A stretch of DNA of 64,000 nt from Morococcus cerebrosus. Lineage in GTDB: Bacteria > Pseudomonadota > Gammaproteobacteria > Burkholderiales > Neisseriaceae. The translations under genes were made by a program, and so were the position numbers. Every line of letters begins with the position of its first letter. The first letter of the stretch is position 1. This document shows positions 27,054 through 36,844 of this stretch, in pieces. The notes below the pieces were generated by a model. It did not search any database. It was given only the letters and a program-made list of their open reading frames with translations, and had not been told where the DNA came from. The DNA is taken from the NCBI RefSeq assembly GCF_022749515.1, contig NZ_CP094242.1, forward strand, positions 2,418,001 to 2,482,000. Reading direction: 5' to 3'.

Positions 27054-27540
27054 TATAAATTCCTTTTTTCATGTTTCATTTAAGATAATCCAATCTTTGG
27101 GAATTTGGATTAATGTTGTGTTACTCTATTACACAAACACCTATCAGCATGACTGTAGCCTAATTATCGTTTACTATACTAACAGCTGGTACTTATCCTC
27201 CGCTGAACTGGCTTTCTTCTATTGTATTGCAAAATTTCCCATATTGATACACCTATCTGTATCTTTAAAAGTAAATTTAGCATGCTCAGTTAATAACACT
27301 AATAATAGCTCTTTTTTGCCGATATTCATTCCTGAGATAGTTAACTTCTCTCTATAATACAAAATATTGCTTATCTCCTTAGCATTATCATAGTGGGTGT
27401 TGTATCTTTATAAAACAACAGCCCCTCCTTTTTTAATTGCACATAAACTTGGTTTCCACATAATGCATACTGATAGGTTAAGCAATTACGACGTGTTAGA
27501 CATCAGTGGATGTTTTCAATTATTGAATGGGTCACAGTAA
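27054..27540. other. AT-rich non-coding stretch
   Basis: Nearly 490 bp with no credible gene on either strand; only short frames lacking ribosome sites. Probably decayed foreign DNA. Confidence 0.45.
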
Positions 27541-27640
27541 GAAACCTTTGCAATAGCATAAGTTACATAAATTTTATGCCCAATACCATTTCAAAATGAA
27601 AAAACTTTCTGATTTTTCCTTTTTACTCAATATCAGGTGT
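27541..27640. repeat. Partial second copy of the MITE
   Basis: GAAACCTTTGCAATAGCATA onward aligns with the left 100 bp of the 25679 MITE, including ACTTTCTGATTTTTCC and CTCAATATCAGG; the right half and right terminus are missing. Confidence 0.7.
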
Positions 27641-27816
27641 AGAAACCAGTAGCGTTATTCACAGTATTTGAAAAACAATATTGTCATGAAAATTCATAAG
27701 AATACCTACCTCACATCTCACTAACGTCAAGCTGTTTAGTGAGTCTATCCACAGAATAAAATCATCGTTACTTCTCTGGTTCGGCGATACCAAGTCAGCA
27801 GAGTGACCACCTACAA

Positions 27817-27920
27817 TATCCTTTATGCATTGCAACAAATTTTAATCTTATTGCATATTAACTGTGCGAAATTATGACGTAATTTACAATTTTTCAGGCG
27901 TAAACAGGCAGTTGTTGATA
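27817..27920 (+). repeat. Direct repeat B, left half
   Basis: Aligns with 22811-22910 (shared TTAATCTTATTGCATAT, AATTATGA, GTTGATATA). Continues at 30948 once the IS630 nest is removed. Confidence 0.7.
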
Positions 27921-28370
27921 TAATCAATTAAAAACAAAATAGTACAATACTCAACTTTGAAGGTCTAACCATGGCATACTCTGCGGACTTAAGAAACAAA
28001 GCTTTAAACTATTACGAACAATGCAAAAACATCAGCCAAACCGCAGCAACGTTTAATTTGTCAAGAAACACGCTTTACCTGTGGATTCGCCTTAAAAAAC
28101 AAACAGGCAGCCTAAAACATCAAGTTACCGGTCTAAATGCCGTAAAATTGGATAGGCAAAAACTGGCTCAATATGTTGAGCAGCACCAGGATGCCTATCT
28201 GCATGAAATCGCCAAACATTTTGATTGTACGCCAGCCGCCGTTTGCTATGCACTCAAACAGATGGGGATGACGCGCAAAAAAAGACCACCACTTACAAAG
28301 AACAAGACCCGGCCAAAGTAACGCATTATTTGACACAGCTGGCCGAATTTTCCGACTACCAACGTGTTTA

Positions 28371-29271
28371 TAGTCAATTAAAATCAAAATAGGACAGTAA
28401 CGCATCGTCAAATCGGGCGTAATCAGACAATACGGTTCGCAGATACCGCTTAATATTCGCCCACACCTTCTCAATCGGGTTGAGCTCAGGTGAATAAGGT
28501 GCAAGAGGCAATACCTTATGTCCCCATTTTCCCGCCATTTCCCGTAAAACACCCATACGGTGAAATCGCGCATTATCTAAAATAATCACCGATTTTTGAG
28601 TCAATGCAGGCAGTAGGCATTGCTGAAACCACGCTTCAAAAAAGACTCCGGTCATCGTATTTTGATAAACCATCGGAGCAATCAGCCGGTTGCCGACTTG
28701 TGCGGACACCAGAGATAAGCGTCGGTATCTTTTTCCACTTATCTGCGCTTTCACTATTTGCCCTTTCGGGCTGCGGGCATAGGGACGGAACAGGTAGCGG
28801 TCAAATCCTGTTTCATCCAAATAAACACGTTGGTAGTCGGAAAATTCGGCCAGCTGTGTCAAATAATGCGTTACTTTGGCCGGGTCTTGTTCTTTGTAAG
28901 TGGTGGTCTTTTTTTGCGCGTCATCCCCATCTGTTTGAGTGCATAGCAAACGGCGGCTGGCGTACAATCAAAATGTTTGGCGATTTCATGCAGATAGGCA
29001 TCCTGGTGCTGCTCAACATATTGAGCCAGTTTTTGCCTATCCAATTTTACGGCATTTAGACCGGTAACTTGATGTTTTAGGCTGCCTGTTTGTTTTTTAA
29101 GGCGAATCCACAGGTAAAGCGTGTTTCTTGACAAATTAAACGTTGCTGCGGTTTGGCTGATGTTTTTGCATTGTTCGTAATAGTTTAAAGCTTTGTTTCT
29201 TAAGTCCGCAGAGTATGCCATGGTTAGACCTTCAAAGTTGAGTATTGTACTATTTTGTTTTTAATTGACTA
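28371..29271 (-). mobile_element. IS630-family element 2 (intact, inside element 1)
   Basis: 901 bp, ends TAGTCAATTAAAATC and reverse complement of TAGTC/TATAGTCAATTAAAAAC, with TA target duplications at 28369-28370 and 29272-29273. Inserted in opposite orientation. Confidence 0.9.
28374..29221 (-). CDS. IS630 transposase, two frames joined by -1 frameshift
   Basis: The upstream frame (28871-29221) encodes a 116-residue helix-turn-helix protein. The downstream frame (28374 to about 28967) encodes the DDE domain with YLDETGFDRY, IILDNARFH and SPELNPIEKVW. They overlap at a run of seven A's (CGCAAAAAAAGACC, minus-strand reading), where a -1 slip gives TRKKKTTTYKEQDPAK and a fused protein of about 280 residues. 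Programmed frameshifting at A-runs is common in this family. Both frames are undamaged, so this copy may be active. Confidence 0.85.
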
Positions 29272-29487
29272 TATTTGGATGAAACAGGATTTGACCGCTA
29301 CCTGTTCCGTCCCTATGCCCGCAGCCTGAGAGGGCAAATAGTGAAAGCGCAGATAAGCGGAAAAAGATACCAACGCTTATCTCTGGTGTCCGCACAAGTC
29401 GGCAACCGGCTGATTGCTCCGATGGTTTATCAAAATACGATGACCGGAGTCTTTTTTGAAGCGTAGTTTCAGCAATGCCTACTGCCT

Positions 29488-30705
29488 GAGACCTTTGCAA
29501 AAAAGCCCTTCCCTCGACAACCGAAACCCAAACACAGTTTTTCGGCTGTTTTCGTTTCAAATATCCACTAATTCTACCCAAACACCCCCTTAATCTTCCC
29601 CGGACGCCCCATAATCGGGCATCCGGGCCGCCTTTTAGGCAGCAGCGGGCACACTTAGCCTGTTAGCCGCTTTCAACAGGTTCAAACACATCGCCTTCAG
29701 ATGGCTTTGCGCACTCACTTTACACAGACCAAAATAGGCTGCCTGGGCGTAGCGGAATTTACGGTGCAGCGTACCGAAGCTTTGTTCGACCACATAACGG
29801 GTCTTCGACAAATATCGGTTACGTTTGGTTTGCGCTTCCGTCAGCGGACGGTTGCGGCAGGCTTTGCGCATAATGCCGTCTAACAACTGATGCTCTTTCA
29901 GATGTTGCCGGTTTTCCTTACTGTCGTAGCCTTTGTCGGCATAGACGGTCGTACCTTCGGCAATGCCTTCCAACAAAGGGGACAGATGGTTGCACTCATG
30001 GGTATTGGCAGGAGTGATGTGCAGTTTCTCGATATAGCCTTCCTCATCGGTACGGGTATGTTGTTTGTAACCGAGTTTGTAGAGGCCGTTTTTCTTTGTC
30101 CAGCGGGCATCTTTGTCCTTACTCGGTGTGGTTTGGGCGCTGACTTGTCCTTCCTTGTCGACTTCTATGGCCTGACGCTGTTTGCTGCCGGCAGTCTGAA
30201 TAATGGTGGCATCAATGACGGCGGCGGATGCTTTCTCTACTTTTAGGTTTTTTTCGGCCAGTTGTCGGTTAATCAGTTCCAGCAATTCGGACAGGGTGTC
30301 GTCTTGCGCCAGCCAGTTGCGGTAGCGGCATAAGATGCTGTAATCGGGGATGCTCAGTTCGTCAAAACGGCAAAACAGGTTGAAGTCGATGCGGGTGATG
30401 AGGCTGTGTTCGAGTTCGGGATCGGAGAGGCTGTGCCATTATCCGAGCAGGACGGCTTTGAACATGGACAACAGGGGATAGGCGGGACGCCCTCGGTGGT
30501 CTCTAAGGTAACGGGTTCTTTGACGGTTCAGGTATTGTTTGATCGGCTGCCAATCAATCACCTGATCCAACTTCAATAGTGGGAAGCGGTCGATGTGTTT
30601 GGCGATCATGGCTTGTGCGGTTTGTTGGAAGAAGGTGCTCATGAGAAATCCCCTAAATGTCTTGGTGGGAATTTAGGGGATTTTGGGGAATTTTGCAAAG
30701 GTCTC
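29488..30705 (-). mobile_element. IS1106-like element C (inside IS630 element 1)
   Basis: 1218 bp from GAGACCTTTGC to GCAAAGGTCTC, flanked by the 5-bp duplication TGCCT (29483-29487, 30706-30710). Confidence 0.9.
29635..30642 (-). pseudogene. IS5-family transposase with a nonsense codon (copy C)
   Basis: About 335 codons long, but the codon for Gln in the KAVLLGQWHS segment is TAA (30439-30441, CAA in copies A and B), cutting the product after 67 residues. The rest, with the DDE region (AAVIDATIIQ, VYADKGYDS, VVEQSFGTLH), is otherwise complete. Confidence 0.88.
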
Positions 30706-30947
30706 TGCCTGCATTGACTCAAAAATCGGTGATTATTTTAGATAATGCACGATTTCACCGTATGGGTGTCTTACGGGAAATGGCGGAAAAATTGGGACAT
30801 AAGGTATTGCCTCTTGCACCTTATTCACCTGAGCTCAACCCGATTGAGAAGGTGTGGACGAATATTAAGCGGAATCTGCGAACCGTTTTGTCTGATTACG
30901 CCCGATTTGACGATGCGTTACTGTCCTATTTTGATTTTAATTGACTA

Positions 30948-31016
30948 TATAAAGAAAACAGCCGCCGCGGTTTGGCGGGTAAAATATGTGTTTTCGAGCG
31001 TGAGGCCGTCTGAAAA
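30948..31016 (+). repeat. Direct repeat B, right half
   Basis: TATAAAGAAAACAGCCGCC through GTTTTCGAGCGTGAGGCCGT matches 22907-22970 before hemJ. Here it ends in an AG-dialect DUS rather than the local one. Confidence 0.75.
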
Positions 31017-31036
31017 ATGGTTTTCAGACGGCCTTT
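31002..31036 (-). terminator. Inverted AG-dialect DUS terminator after mltA
   Basis: GAGGCCGTCTGAAAAA and TTTTCAGACGGCCTTTT. The 12-mer is AGGCCGTCTGAA, differing from the window's usual AGGTCGTCTGAA in both arms. Confidence 0.8.
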
Positions 31037-31054
31037 TGACTTTATTAGCCGATT

Positions 31055-32377
31055 TTAAGGCTGATAGCTGGGTTTCATGCCGTTGGGCAGGAGTTGCCAG
31101 ACGTAGCCTGTGGTTTTCATTTTGCCGGCAACTTCGCCTGCTTCGTCGCCGTAGCCCCAGAAGTAGTCCACGCGGACGGCGCCTTTGATGGCGCTGCCTG
31201 TGTCTTGCGCCATGATGAGGCGGTTGAGGGCTTTTTTGGTGGTCGGATGGGCGGTGGCGACAAACAGCGGCGCACCTAAGGTGATGTAGTGGCGGTCGAT
31301 GGCGCCTGCGTATTCACCCAAGAGCGGGGTGCCCAATGCGCCGACCGGGCCGGCTTCGCTGCTGCCGGTCAGTTCGCGGAAGAAGACGTAGCTGGGGTTT
31401 TGTCCCAAGACTTCGGCGAGGCGGCCGGGGTTTTGCTTCATGTAGGCTTTGATGCCCTGCATGCTGGTTTGTGAGAGGGGGAGGTAGCCTTTGTCCGCCA
31501 TGTAGCGTCCGATGGAGACGTAGGGGTGTTCGTTTTTGTCGGCAAATCCGACGCGGATATATTTGCCGGACGGGGTTTTCAGACGACCTGAACCTTGGAT
31601 GTGCATGAAGAAAAGTTCGACGGGGTCTTCTGCGTAACCGAGGATGGGAGCTTTGCCATTGAGCGCGCCGCCGTTGATTTGGTTGCGGGTGTAATAAGGA
31701 ACGAAGCGGCTGCCTTCAAACCTGCCTTTGAGGGCGGTGCTGCGGGCTGTAATGGGGAATTGGGACAGGTCGGCGGTGTGTGTGCCGCTGTTGTCGATGA
31801 CGCCGCTGTTGGCACCGGTTTGGCGGATACGGACGGTGGCTTTGCTGCCTCTCAAATTGGCGGGCAGTGGGACGGAAACGAAGTCGTTGGGGATGCCGTA
31901 GATGGGGAAACGGGCTTTGCTGGTGGCTTTGTCATCACCGAGCAGGACGGGCTCGTAGTAGCCGGTGATGGTGCCGGCGGGGTTACCGTTGTTGCTGACT
32001 TGCCAAGGGGTGAAATAGCGTTCGAAGAAATGCTTGGCTTGGAAATGGTGGACGGGCGTCTGCATGGCTTGGGCGCACACGTCTTGCCAGCCTGCGCGGT
32101 TTTTGAGTTTCTCGCAGCCTAAGCGGAAGGATTGGAGGCTTTTGACGAAGTGTTGGGTGTTCCAGTGCGGCAGTTCTTGGTGGGACACGACGGTGTAGGT
32201 TGCGCCGCCGCCGCTGACGGTGGTGCCTGCAGGGTCGGGCGTGCCGGTGGGGCGGTCGGGGCCTTTGACGGTGGTGGTGTCGACTTCGGGGAGGTTTTTG
32301 ATGCGTTTGCTCGGGCAGGCAGAAAGGACGGCTGCGGCGATGGTGAGGAGTGTGATGCGGTATAGGTGTTTTTTCAT
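31055..32377 (-). CDS. mltA: Membrane-bound lytic transglycosylase A (GNA33 type)
   Basis: Cleaves the glycan strand of peptidoglycan, releasing 1,6-anhydro products. The 440-residue lipoprotein has a signal with lipobox LSAC, a Thr/Pro/Gly-rich linker, and the MltA domain: TGYYEPVLLGD, ILGYAEDPVELFFMHIQGSGRL, RVGFADKNEHPYVSIGRYM and the 3D-type C-terminal region with LIMAQDTGSAIKGAVRVDYFWGYG, which carries the catalytic Asp residues. Length equals the meningococcal GNA33 lipoprotein. Upstream DUS at 32391. Confidence 0.96.
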   Translation of the reverse strand: MKKHLYRITLLTIAAAVLSACPSKRIKNLPEVDTTTVKGPDRPTGTPDPAGTTVSGGGATYTVVSHQELPHWNTQHFVKSLQSFRLGCEKLKNRAGWQDVCAQAMQTPVHHFQAKHFFERYFTPWQVSNNGNPAGTITGYYEPVLLGDDKATSKARFPIYGIPNDFVSVPLPANLRGSKATVRIRQTGANSGVIDNSGTHTADLSQFPITARSTALKGRFEGSRFVPYYTRNQINGGALNGKAPILGYAEDPVELFFMHIQGSGRLKTPSGKYIRVGFADKNEHPYVSIGRYMADKGYLPLSQTSMQGIKAYMKQNPGRLAEVLGQNPSYVFFRELTGSSEAGPVGALGTPLLGEYAGAIDRHYITLGAPLFVATAHPTTKKALNRLIMAQDTGSAIKGAVRVDYFWGYGDEAGEVAGKMKTTGYVWQLLPNGMKPSYQP

Positions 32378-32873
32378 AATGCTGTCTTAAAGGTCGTCTG
32401 AAATCGGGTGGATGAGAACGTGGTTTGCAGACGGGATATTGGTCCGTTTATTCAAGAGCTTGGGATTCTAACACAGTTTGTCCGCCTGCTTTGACTCAAG
32501 GCGTGAAGTCGTCTGAAAACGGATGGGGCGGGTGTTCAGACGACCTTGTGTGTTGTGGCGGCTATTGTTGATGGACGGGATATATTTTAACTGCCGTATC
32601 GGCTGTTGGGAGACGGACTGGAAAAGTACGTTTGTCCGATACTTTCGTCATTTCCTTGTTAACATTCGTAACTGTGTTTATTACTTAAAAATAAAAATTA
32701 TTTGCATTTGTTTAATTATCGGTTTATAAATATTTAGGCATAAGGTCGTCTGAATTTTCTTGGAGAGGATTTATTGCAGCCGAATAGAATAGATAAGGCG
32801 GCGGGTGAAACGGCTTGGGTAAAAGAATAAATGGTTTAGTTTTGGATATTTAGTTTTAAGGTTTGTTTTATAT
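32378..32873. other. Intergenic region between mltA and efeU
   Basis: Almost 500 bp between divergent genes, with DUS copies at about 32391, 32508, 32537 (reverse) and 32744. The stretch 32680-32730 is very AT-rich (AAAATAAAAATTATTTGCAT) and is where a Fur site for efeU would be expected; the match to a Fur consensus is poor. No gene seen. Confidence 0.45.
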
Positions 32874-33710
32874 ATGTTGATTGCTTTTTTGATTATGCTG
32901 CGCGAGGGCATCGAGGCCGCCCTGATTGTGGGCATCGTCGCCGGTTTTTTGAAACAGTCGGGACATTCGCGGCTGATGCCTAAGGTGTGGCTGGGCGTGG
33001 CTTTGGCTGCGCTGATGTGTCTGGGCATCGGATACGGCATCCATTCGGCAACGGGCGAGATTCCGCAGAAGGAGCAGGAATTTGTGGTCGGCGTTATCGG
33101 TTTGGTGGCGGTGGCGATGCTGACTTATATGATTTTATGGATGAAAAAAGCCGCCCGTTCGATGAAGCAGCAGCTTCAGGATTCGGTTCAGACGGCCTTA
33201 AACCGCGGCAACGGTCAAGGCTGGGCTTTGGTCGGCATGGCTTTTCTGGCTGTGGCACGCGAGGGGCTGGAGAGTGTGTTTTTCCTCTTGGCGGTGTTTC
33301 AGCAGAGTCCGACTTGGTCTATGCCCGTCGGCGCGGTATTGGGGCTGCTGGCCGCAGTGGTCATCGGCGCGCTGATTTATCAGGGCGGTATGCGTCTGAA
33401 TCTGGCGAAGTTTTTCCGCTGGACGGGCGCGTTTTTGATTGTGGTGGCCGCCGGTTTGGTGGCCGGTTCGCTGCGCGCGCTGCATGAGGCGGGCGTGTGG
33501 AACCACCTGCAAGAGGTAGTGTTTGATTCTTCCAAATACCTGCATGAAGACAGCCCGCTGGGCGTGCTGCTCGGCGGCTTCTTCGGCTATACCGACCACC
33601 CGACGCAGGGCGAGGTGCTGGCGTGGCTGCTGTATTTGGTTCCGGTCATGATTTGGTTTCTGCACGGCAGCAGGCCCGCCGCGGTGCAGAGGTCGTCTGA
33701 AAACCATTAG
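32874..33710 (+). CDS. efeU: Ferrous iron permease EfeU (FTR1 family)
   Basis: A 278-residue inner-membrane permease with seven predicted membrane segments. Two REGxE motifs that define the family are present: LREGIEAALIVGI at the N-terminus and AREGLESVFFLL in segment four. With EfeO and EfeB downstream it forms a complete acid-induced ferrous (or haem-derived) iron uptake system. The coding sequence holds one AG-dialect DUS (33184-33196, TTCAGACGGCCTT) and ends in a DUS. Confidence 0.94.
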   Translation: MLIAFLIMLREGIEAALIVGIVAGFLKQSGHSRLMPKVWLGVALAALMCLGIGYGIHSATGEIPQKEQEFVVGVIGLVAVAMLTYMILWMKKAARSMKQQLQDSVQTALNRGNGQGWALVGMAFLAVAREGLESVFFLLAVFQQSPTWSMPVGAVLGLLAAVVIGALIYQGGMRLNLAKFFRWTGAFLIVVAAGLVAGSLRALHEAGVWNHLQEVVFDSSKYLHEDSPLGVLLGGFFGYTDHPTQGEVLAWLLYLVPVMIWFLHGSRPAAVQRSSENH

Positions 33711-33730
33711 GGACTGTCGACAGCCCCTAG
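33707..33730. other. Perfect-core palindrome between efeU and efeO
   Basis: TTAGGGACTGTCGACAGCCCC with flanking TAG: CTGTCGACAG is a perfect 10-bp palindrome inside a longer stem. It overlaps the efeU stop and could be an attenuating or RNA-stabilising hairpin. Confidence 0.5.
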
Positions 33731-33784
33731 TGGCGCTTAAAAATTCCGTATCCCATTCTTATCAACATGCCAAAGAGGTTTGAA

Positions 33785-34957
33785 ATGAAAAAACTCAATA
33801 TAACTGCTTTATCCGTGATGCTGGCTTTGGGTCTGACCGCGTGTCAGCCGCCCGAAGCGGAAAAATCCGCGCCTGCCGCGTCAGGTGCATCGGGTGCATC
33901 AAGCGCGAATGCCGACGGCACCGTCAATGTCGGCGTGAACGACACCGCCTGCGAACCGATGGAACTGACCGTACCGAGCGGACAAGTCGTGTTCAACATC
34001 AAAAACAACAGCGGCCGCAAGCTCGAATGGGAAATCCTCAAAGGCGTGATGGTGGTTGACGAACGCGAAAACATCGCCCCCGGACTTTCCGACAAAATGA
34101 CCGTTACCCTGCTGCCGGGCGAATACGAAATGACCTGCGGCCTCTTGACCAACCCGCGCGGCAAGTTGGTAGTAACCGACAGCGGCTTTAAAGACACCGG
34201 CAACGAAGCCGATTTGGAAAAACTCGCCAAACCGCTTGCCGACTATAAAGTTTACGTCCAAGGCGAAGCCAAAGAGCTGGTTGCCAAAACCAAAGCCTTC
34301 ACTGACGCCGTCAAAGCGGGCGACATCGAAAAAGCCAAATCCCTGTTTGCCGCCACCCGCACCCACTACGAACGCATCGAGCCGATTGCCGAACTCTTCA
34401 ACGAACTCGACCCCGCCATCGACGCGCGTGAAGACGACTTCAAAGACAAAACCGAAGACGCGGCCTTCACCGGCTTCCACCGCATCGAACACGCCCTGTG
34501 GGTCAAAAAAGACGTATCCGGCGTGAAAGACATTGCCGACAAACTCATGAAAGACGTTGAAGCCCTGCAAAAAGAAATCGACGCCCTCTCCTTCCCGCCG
34601 AACAAAGTCGTCGGCGGCGCGGCAGTGTTGATTGAAGAAGTTGCCGGCAGCAAAATCAGCGGCGAAGAAGACCGTTACAGCCACACCGACTTGAGCGACT
34701 TCCAAGCCAACATCGAAGGCGCGCAAAAAATCGTCGAACTCTTCCGTCCGATGATTGCCGAGAAAAACAAAGCCCTGCTCGAGAAAGTCGACGCCAACTT
34801 CAAACAAGTAACCGACATCCTCGCCAAATACAAAACCAAAGACGGCTTTGAAACCTACGACAAACTCAGTGACGAAGACCGCAAAACCCTTCAGGCACCA
34901 ATTAACGCCCTTGCCGAAGACCTGAGCCAACTGCGCGGCACACTGGGCCTCAAATAA
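33785..34957 (+). CDS. efeO: EfeO iron-binding lipoprotein
   Basis: A 390-residue periplasmic component. The start at 33785 has AGAGG upstream and gives a lipobox (LTAC). A Ser/Ala/Gly linker is followed by a cupredoxin-like domain (about residues 40-130, [21 protein letters not shown]) and then the M75 domain with the family HxxE metal motif (HRIEHALW, about residue 233). Supplies iron to EfeU. Strong codon bias suggests good expression. Confidence 0.95.
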   Translation: MKKLNITALSVMLALGLTACQPPEAEKSAPAASGASGASSANADGTVNVGVNDTACEPMELTVPSGQVVFNIKNNSGRKLEWEILKGVMVVDERENIAPGLSDKMTVTLLPGEYEMTCGLLTNPRGKLVVTDSGFKDTGNEADLEKLAKPLADYKVYVQGEAKELVAKTKAFTDAVKAGDIEKAKSLFAATRTHYERIEPIAELFNELDPAIDAREDDFKDKTEDAAFTGFHRIEHALWVKKDVSGVKDIADKLMKDVEALQKEIDALSFPPNKVVGGAAVLIEEVAGSKISGEEDRYSHTDLSDFQANIEGAQKIVELFRPMIAEKNKALLEKVDANFKQVTDILAKYKTKDGFETYDKLSDEDRKTLQAPINALAEDLSQLRGTLGLK

Positions 34958-35439
34958 ACTTGACCCGCCCGTTTCAGACGACCTTTTGAAGAAATACAAG
35001 GGGTCGTCTGAAAACTAATCGCTGATGCCCTCTCCCACGGAAAGGGAAAGGCCGTAGCGTGGGCTTTGCCCACGAAAAACCCGAATACAGAAATCGTAGG
35101 CTGGGTCGGGTTTGCCAACCCAACCTGCCCTGCTGACAGCCGTATCAAAAATTAAACGGGTTAGCTGTATCGCCGTTCCAAGATTAGATTTCTGAGAAAG
35201 TTTGGTTTGCCCCAAATGCAAGCATTTCGGAGGTCCGCTAATCCTCCGGTAGAAGAACAGGTAGGGTGTGTGGCGCAGCCACGCACGCGGAAATCGCGCA
35301 TCCCTTACCGTTTATTCGATTGATCGATGATTCAAAGTTTTCAGACGACCTTAAACGTCGTCTGAAAATTCAAAATAGCAAACTTAAACAAAACAACCGC
35401 GTACATACCGCAGCCCGAATCCCCGCAAAGGACTCCACC
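34958..35439. other. Repeat-rich gap between efeO and efeB
   Basis: 482 bp: an outward-facing DUS pair (34972-35014), a GTAGCGTGGGCTTTGCCCAC repeat (35053-35073), a GGGTCGGGTTTGCCAACCCAA hairpin-type repeat near 35105, and a DUS pair at 35336-35367. The repeats probably separate transcription of efeB from efeO. No gene. Confidence 0.5.
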
Positions 35440-36708
35440 ATGAGCCAAGACAACTCACAACCCGCCCAACCGACCAAACGCACCCTATTCAAAACCGTCC
35501 TTGCCGCAGGCGCAGCCGGCGCGGCAGGCTGGTTCGCCGGCAAACAACAAGGCGAAACCGCCGCCGAGACCCGTCTCAACGAACACTCCCCGCAAGCCTA
35601 CCCCTGCTACGGCACCCACCAGGCCGGCATCACCACCCCGCACCAACTCTTCGGCATCATGTGCGCCTTCGACGTAACCGCCAAAGACCCCAAACAACTC
35701 GAAAACCTCTTCCGCACCCTCACCGCCCGCATCGAATTCCTCACCCAAGGCGGCGAATACCAAGACGGCGACGAAAAACTCCCCCCCGCAGGCAGCGGCC
35801 TGCTCGGCAAAACATTCCGCCCCGACGGCCTCACCATCACCGTCGGCGTCGGCAGCAGCCTCTTTGACGACCGCTTCGGACTCAAAGACAAAAAACCCCG
35901 CCACCTCCAAGAAATGCGCGACTTCCCCAACGACCGCCTCCAAAAATCATGGTGCGACGGCGACCTCAGCCTCCAAATCTGCGCCTTCACCCCCGAAACC
36001 TGCCAAGCCGCCCTGCGCGACATCATCAAAAACACCGCCCAAACCGCCGTCATCCGCTGGAGCATAGACGGCTGGCTGCCCAAAGCCGAACCCGGCGCCA
36101 TCGCCGCCCGCAACCTCTTAGGCTTCCGCGACGGTTCCGGCAACCCCGACGTATCCGATCCCAAAATTGCCGACCAAGTCCTCTGGACAGGCATCGCCGC
36201 CAACAGCCAAGACGAACCCGCCTGGGCGAAAAACGGCAGCTACCAAGCCATCCGTCTCATCCGCCACTTCGTCGAATTCTGGGACAGAACCCCCTTGCAG
36301 GAACAAACCGAAATCTTCGGCCGCCGCAAATACAGCGGCGCCCCTATGGACGGCAAAAAAGAGAGCGACACCGCCGACTTCGCCAAAGACCCCGAGGGCA
36401 AAACCACCCCCAAAGACAGCCACATGAGGCTCGCCAACCCGCGCGACCCCGAGTTCATGAAAAAACACCTGCTCTACCGCCGCGCCTTCAACTACTCCCG
36501 CGGCCTCGCCGCCAACGGCCAGCTCGACGTCGGCCTGATTTTCATCTGCTACCAAGCCAACCTCGCCGACGGCTTCATCTTCGTCCAAAACCTGCTCAAC
36601 GGCGAACCGCTGGAAGAATACATCAGCCCCTTCGGCGGCGGCTATTTCTTCATCCTCCCCGGTGTAGAAAAAGGCGGCTTCCTCGCCCAAAGCCTGCTCA
36701 GCGCGTGA
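35440..36708 (+). CDS. efeB: EfeB dye-decolorising-type haem peroxidase
   Basis: A 422-residue Dyp-type peroxidase, third part of the EfeUOB system. The start at 35440 has AAAGGA upstream. The N-terminus looks like a Tat signal (TKRTLFKTVLAAGAAGAAG) with Lys-Arg instead of Arg-Arg. Dyp motifs: GFRDGSGNPD with the distal Asp, RHFVEFWDRT containing the proximal His, and a C-terminal FIFVQNLLNGEPLEEYISP. Cofactor and export follow from the family, not from this sequence alone. Confidence 0.93.
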   Translation: MSQDNSQPAQPTKRTLFKTVLAAGAAGAAGWFAGKQQGETAAETRLNEHSPQAYPCYGTHQAGITTPHQLFGIMCAFDVTAKDPKQLENLFRTLTARIEFLTQGGEYQDGDEKLPPAGSGLLGKTFRPDGLTITVGVGSSLFDDRFGLKDKKPRHLQEMRDFPNDRLQKSWCDGDLSLQICAFTPETCQAALRDIIKNTAQTAVIRWSIDGWLPKAEPGAIAARNLLGFRDGSGNPDVSDPKIADQVLWTGIAANSQDEPAWAKNGSYQAIRLIRHFVEFWDRTPLQEQTEIFGRRKYSGAPMDGKKESDTADFAKDPEGKTTPKDSHMRLANPRDPEFMKKHLLYRRAFNYSRGLAANGQLDVGLIFICYQANLADGFIFVQNLLNGEPLEEYISPFGGGYFFILPGVEKGGFLAQSLLSA

Positions 36709-36767
36709 ACACAGGTCGTCTGAAACCTGACGGTGCATAGGTTTTATGCGTCAAACTCTCCCTGAAA

Positions 36768-36812
36768 AAGGTCGTCTGAAAACCAAGTATTCCGGTTTTC
36801 AGACGACCTTTC
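36768..36812 (+). terminator. Inverted DUS terminator after efeB
   Basis: AAAAAGGTCGTCTGAAAACC and GGTTTTCAGACGACCTTT; a further single DUS lies at 36714-36725. Confidence 0.8.
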
Positions 36813-36844
36813 CGTCAAATGGGCACAAATTCAGAATAAGCTAA

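Larger units (their letters stand above)
27971..30940 (+). pseudogene. IS630 transposase of element 1, interrupted twice
   Basis: The first frame (27971-28321, 116 residues, MAYSADLRNKALNYYEQCKN) is whole. The second frame is cut at YQRVY by element 2, resumes at 29274 (YLDETGFDRY), has a TAG in place of Trp (GVFFEA-stop-FQQ, 29464-29466), is cut again at CLP by element C, and finishes at 30711-30941 (LTQKSVIILDNARFHRMG to YFDFN). Not functional. Confidence 0.88.
27921..30947 (+). mobile_element. IS630-family element 1, host of two later insertions
   Basis: Ends TAATCAATTAAAA (27921) and TTTTAATTGACTA (30947), with TA duplications outside. Removing IS630 element 2 (28371-29271 plus TA) and IS1106-like element C (29488-30705 plus 5 bp) leaves about 903 bp, matching the 901-bp element 2. 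Confidence 0.88.

Noticed and set aside
32680..32730. Fur box upstream of efeU
   Set aside because: AT-rich sequence is in the right place but matches the consensus poorly; not enough to call a site.
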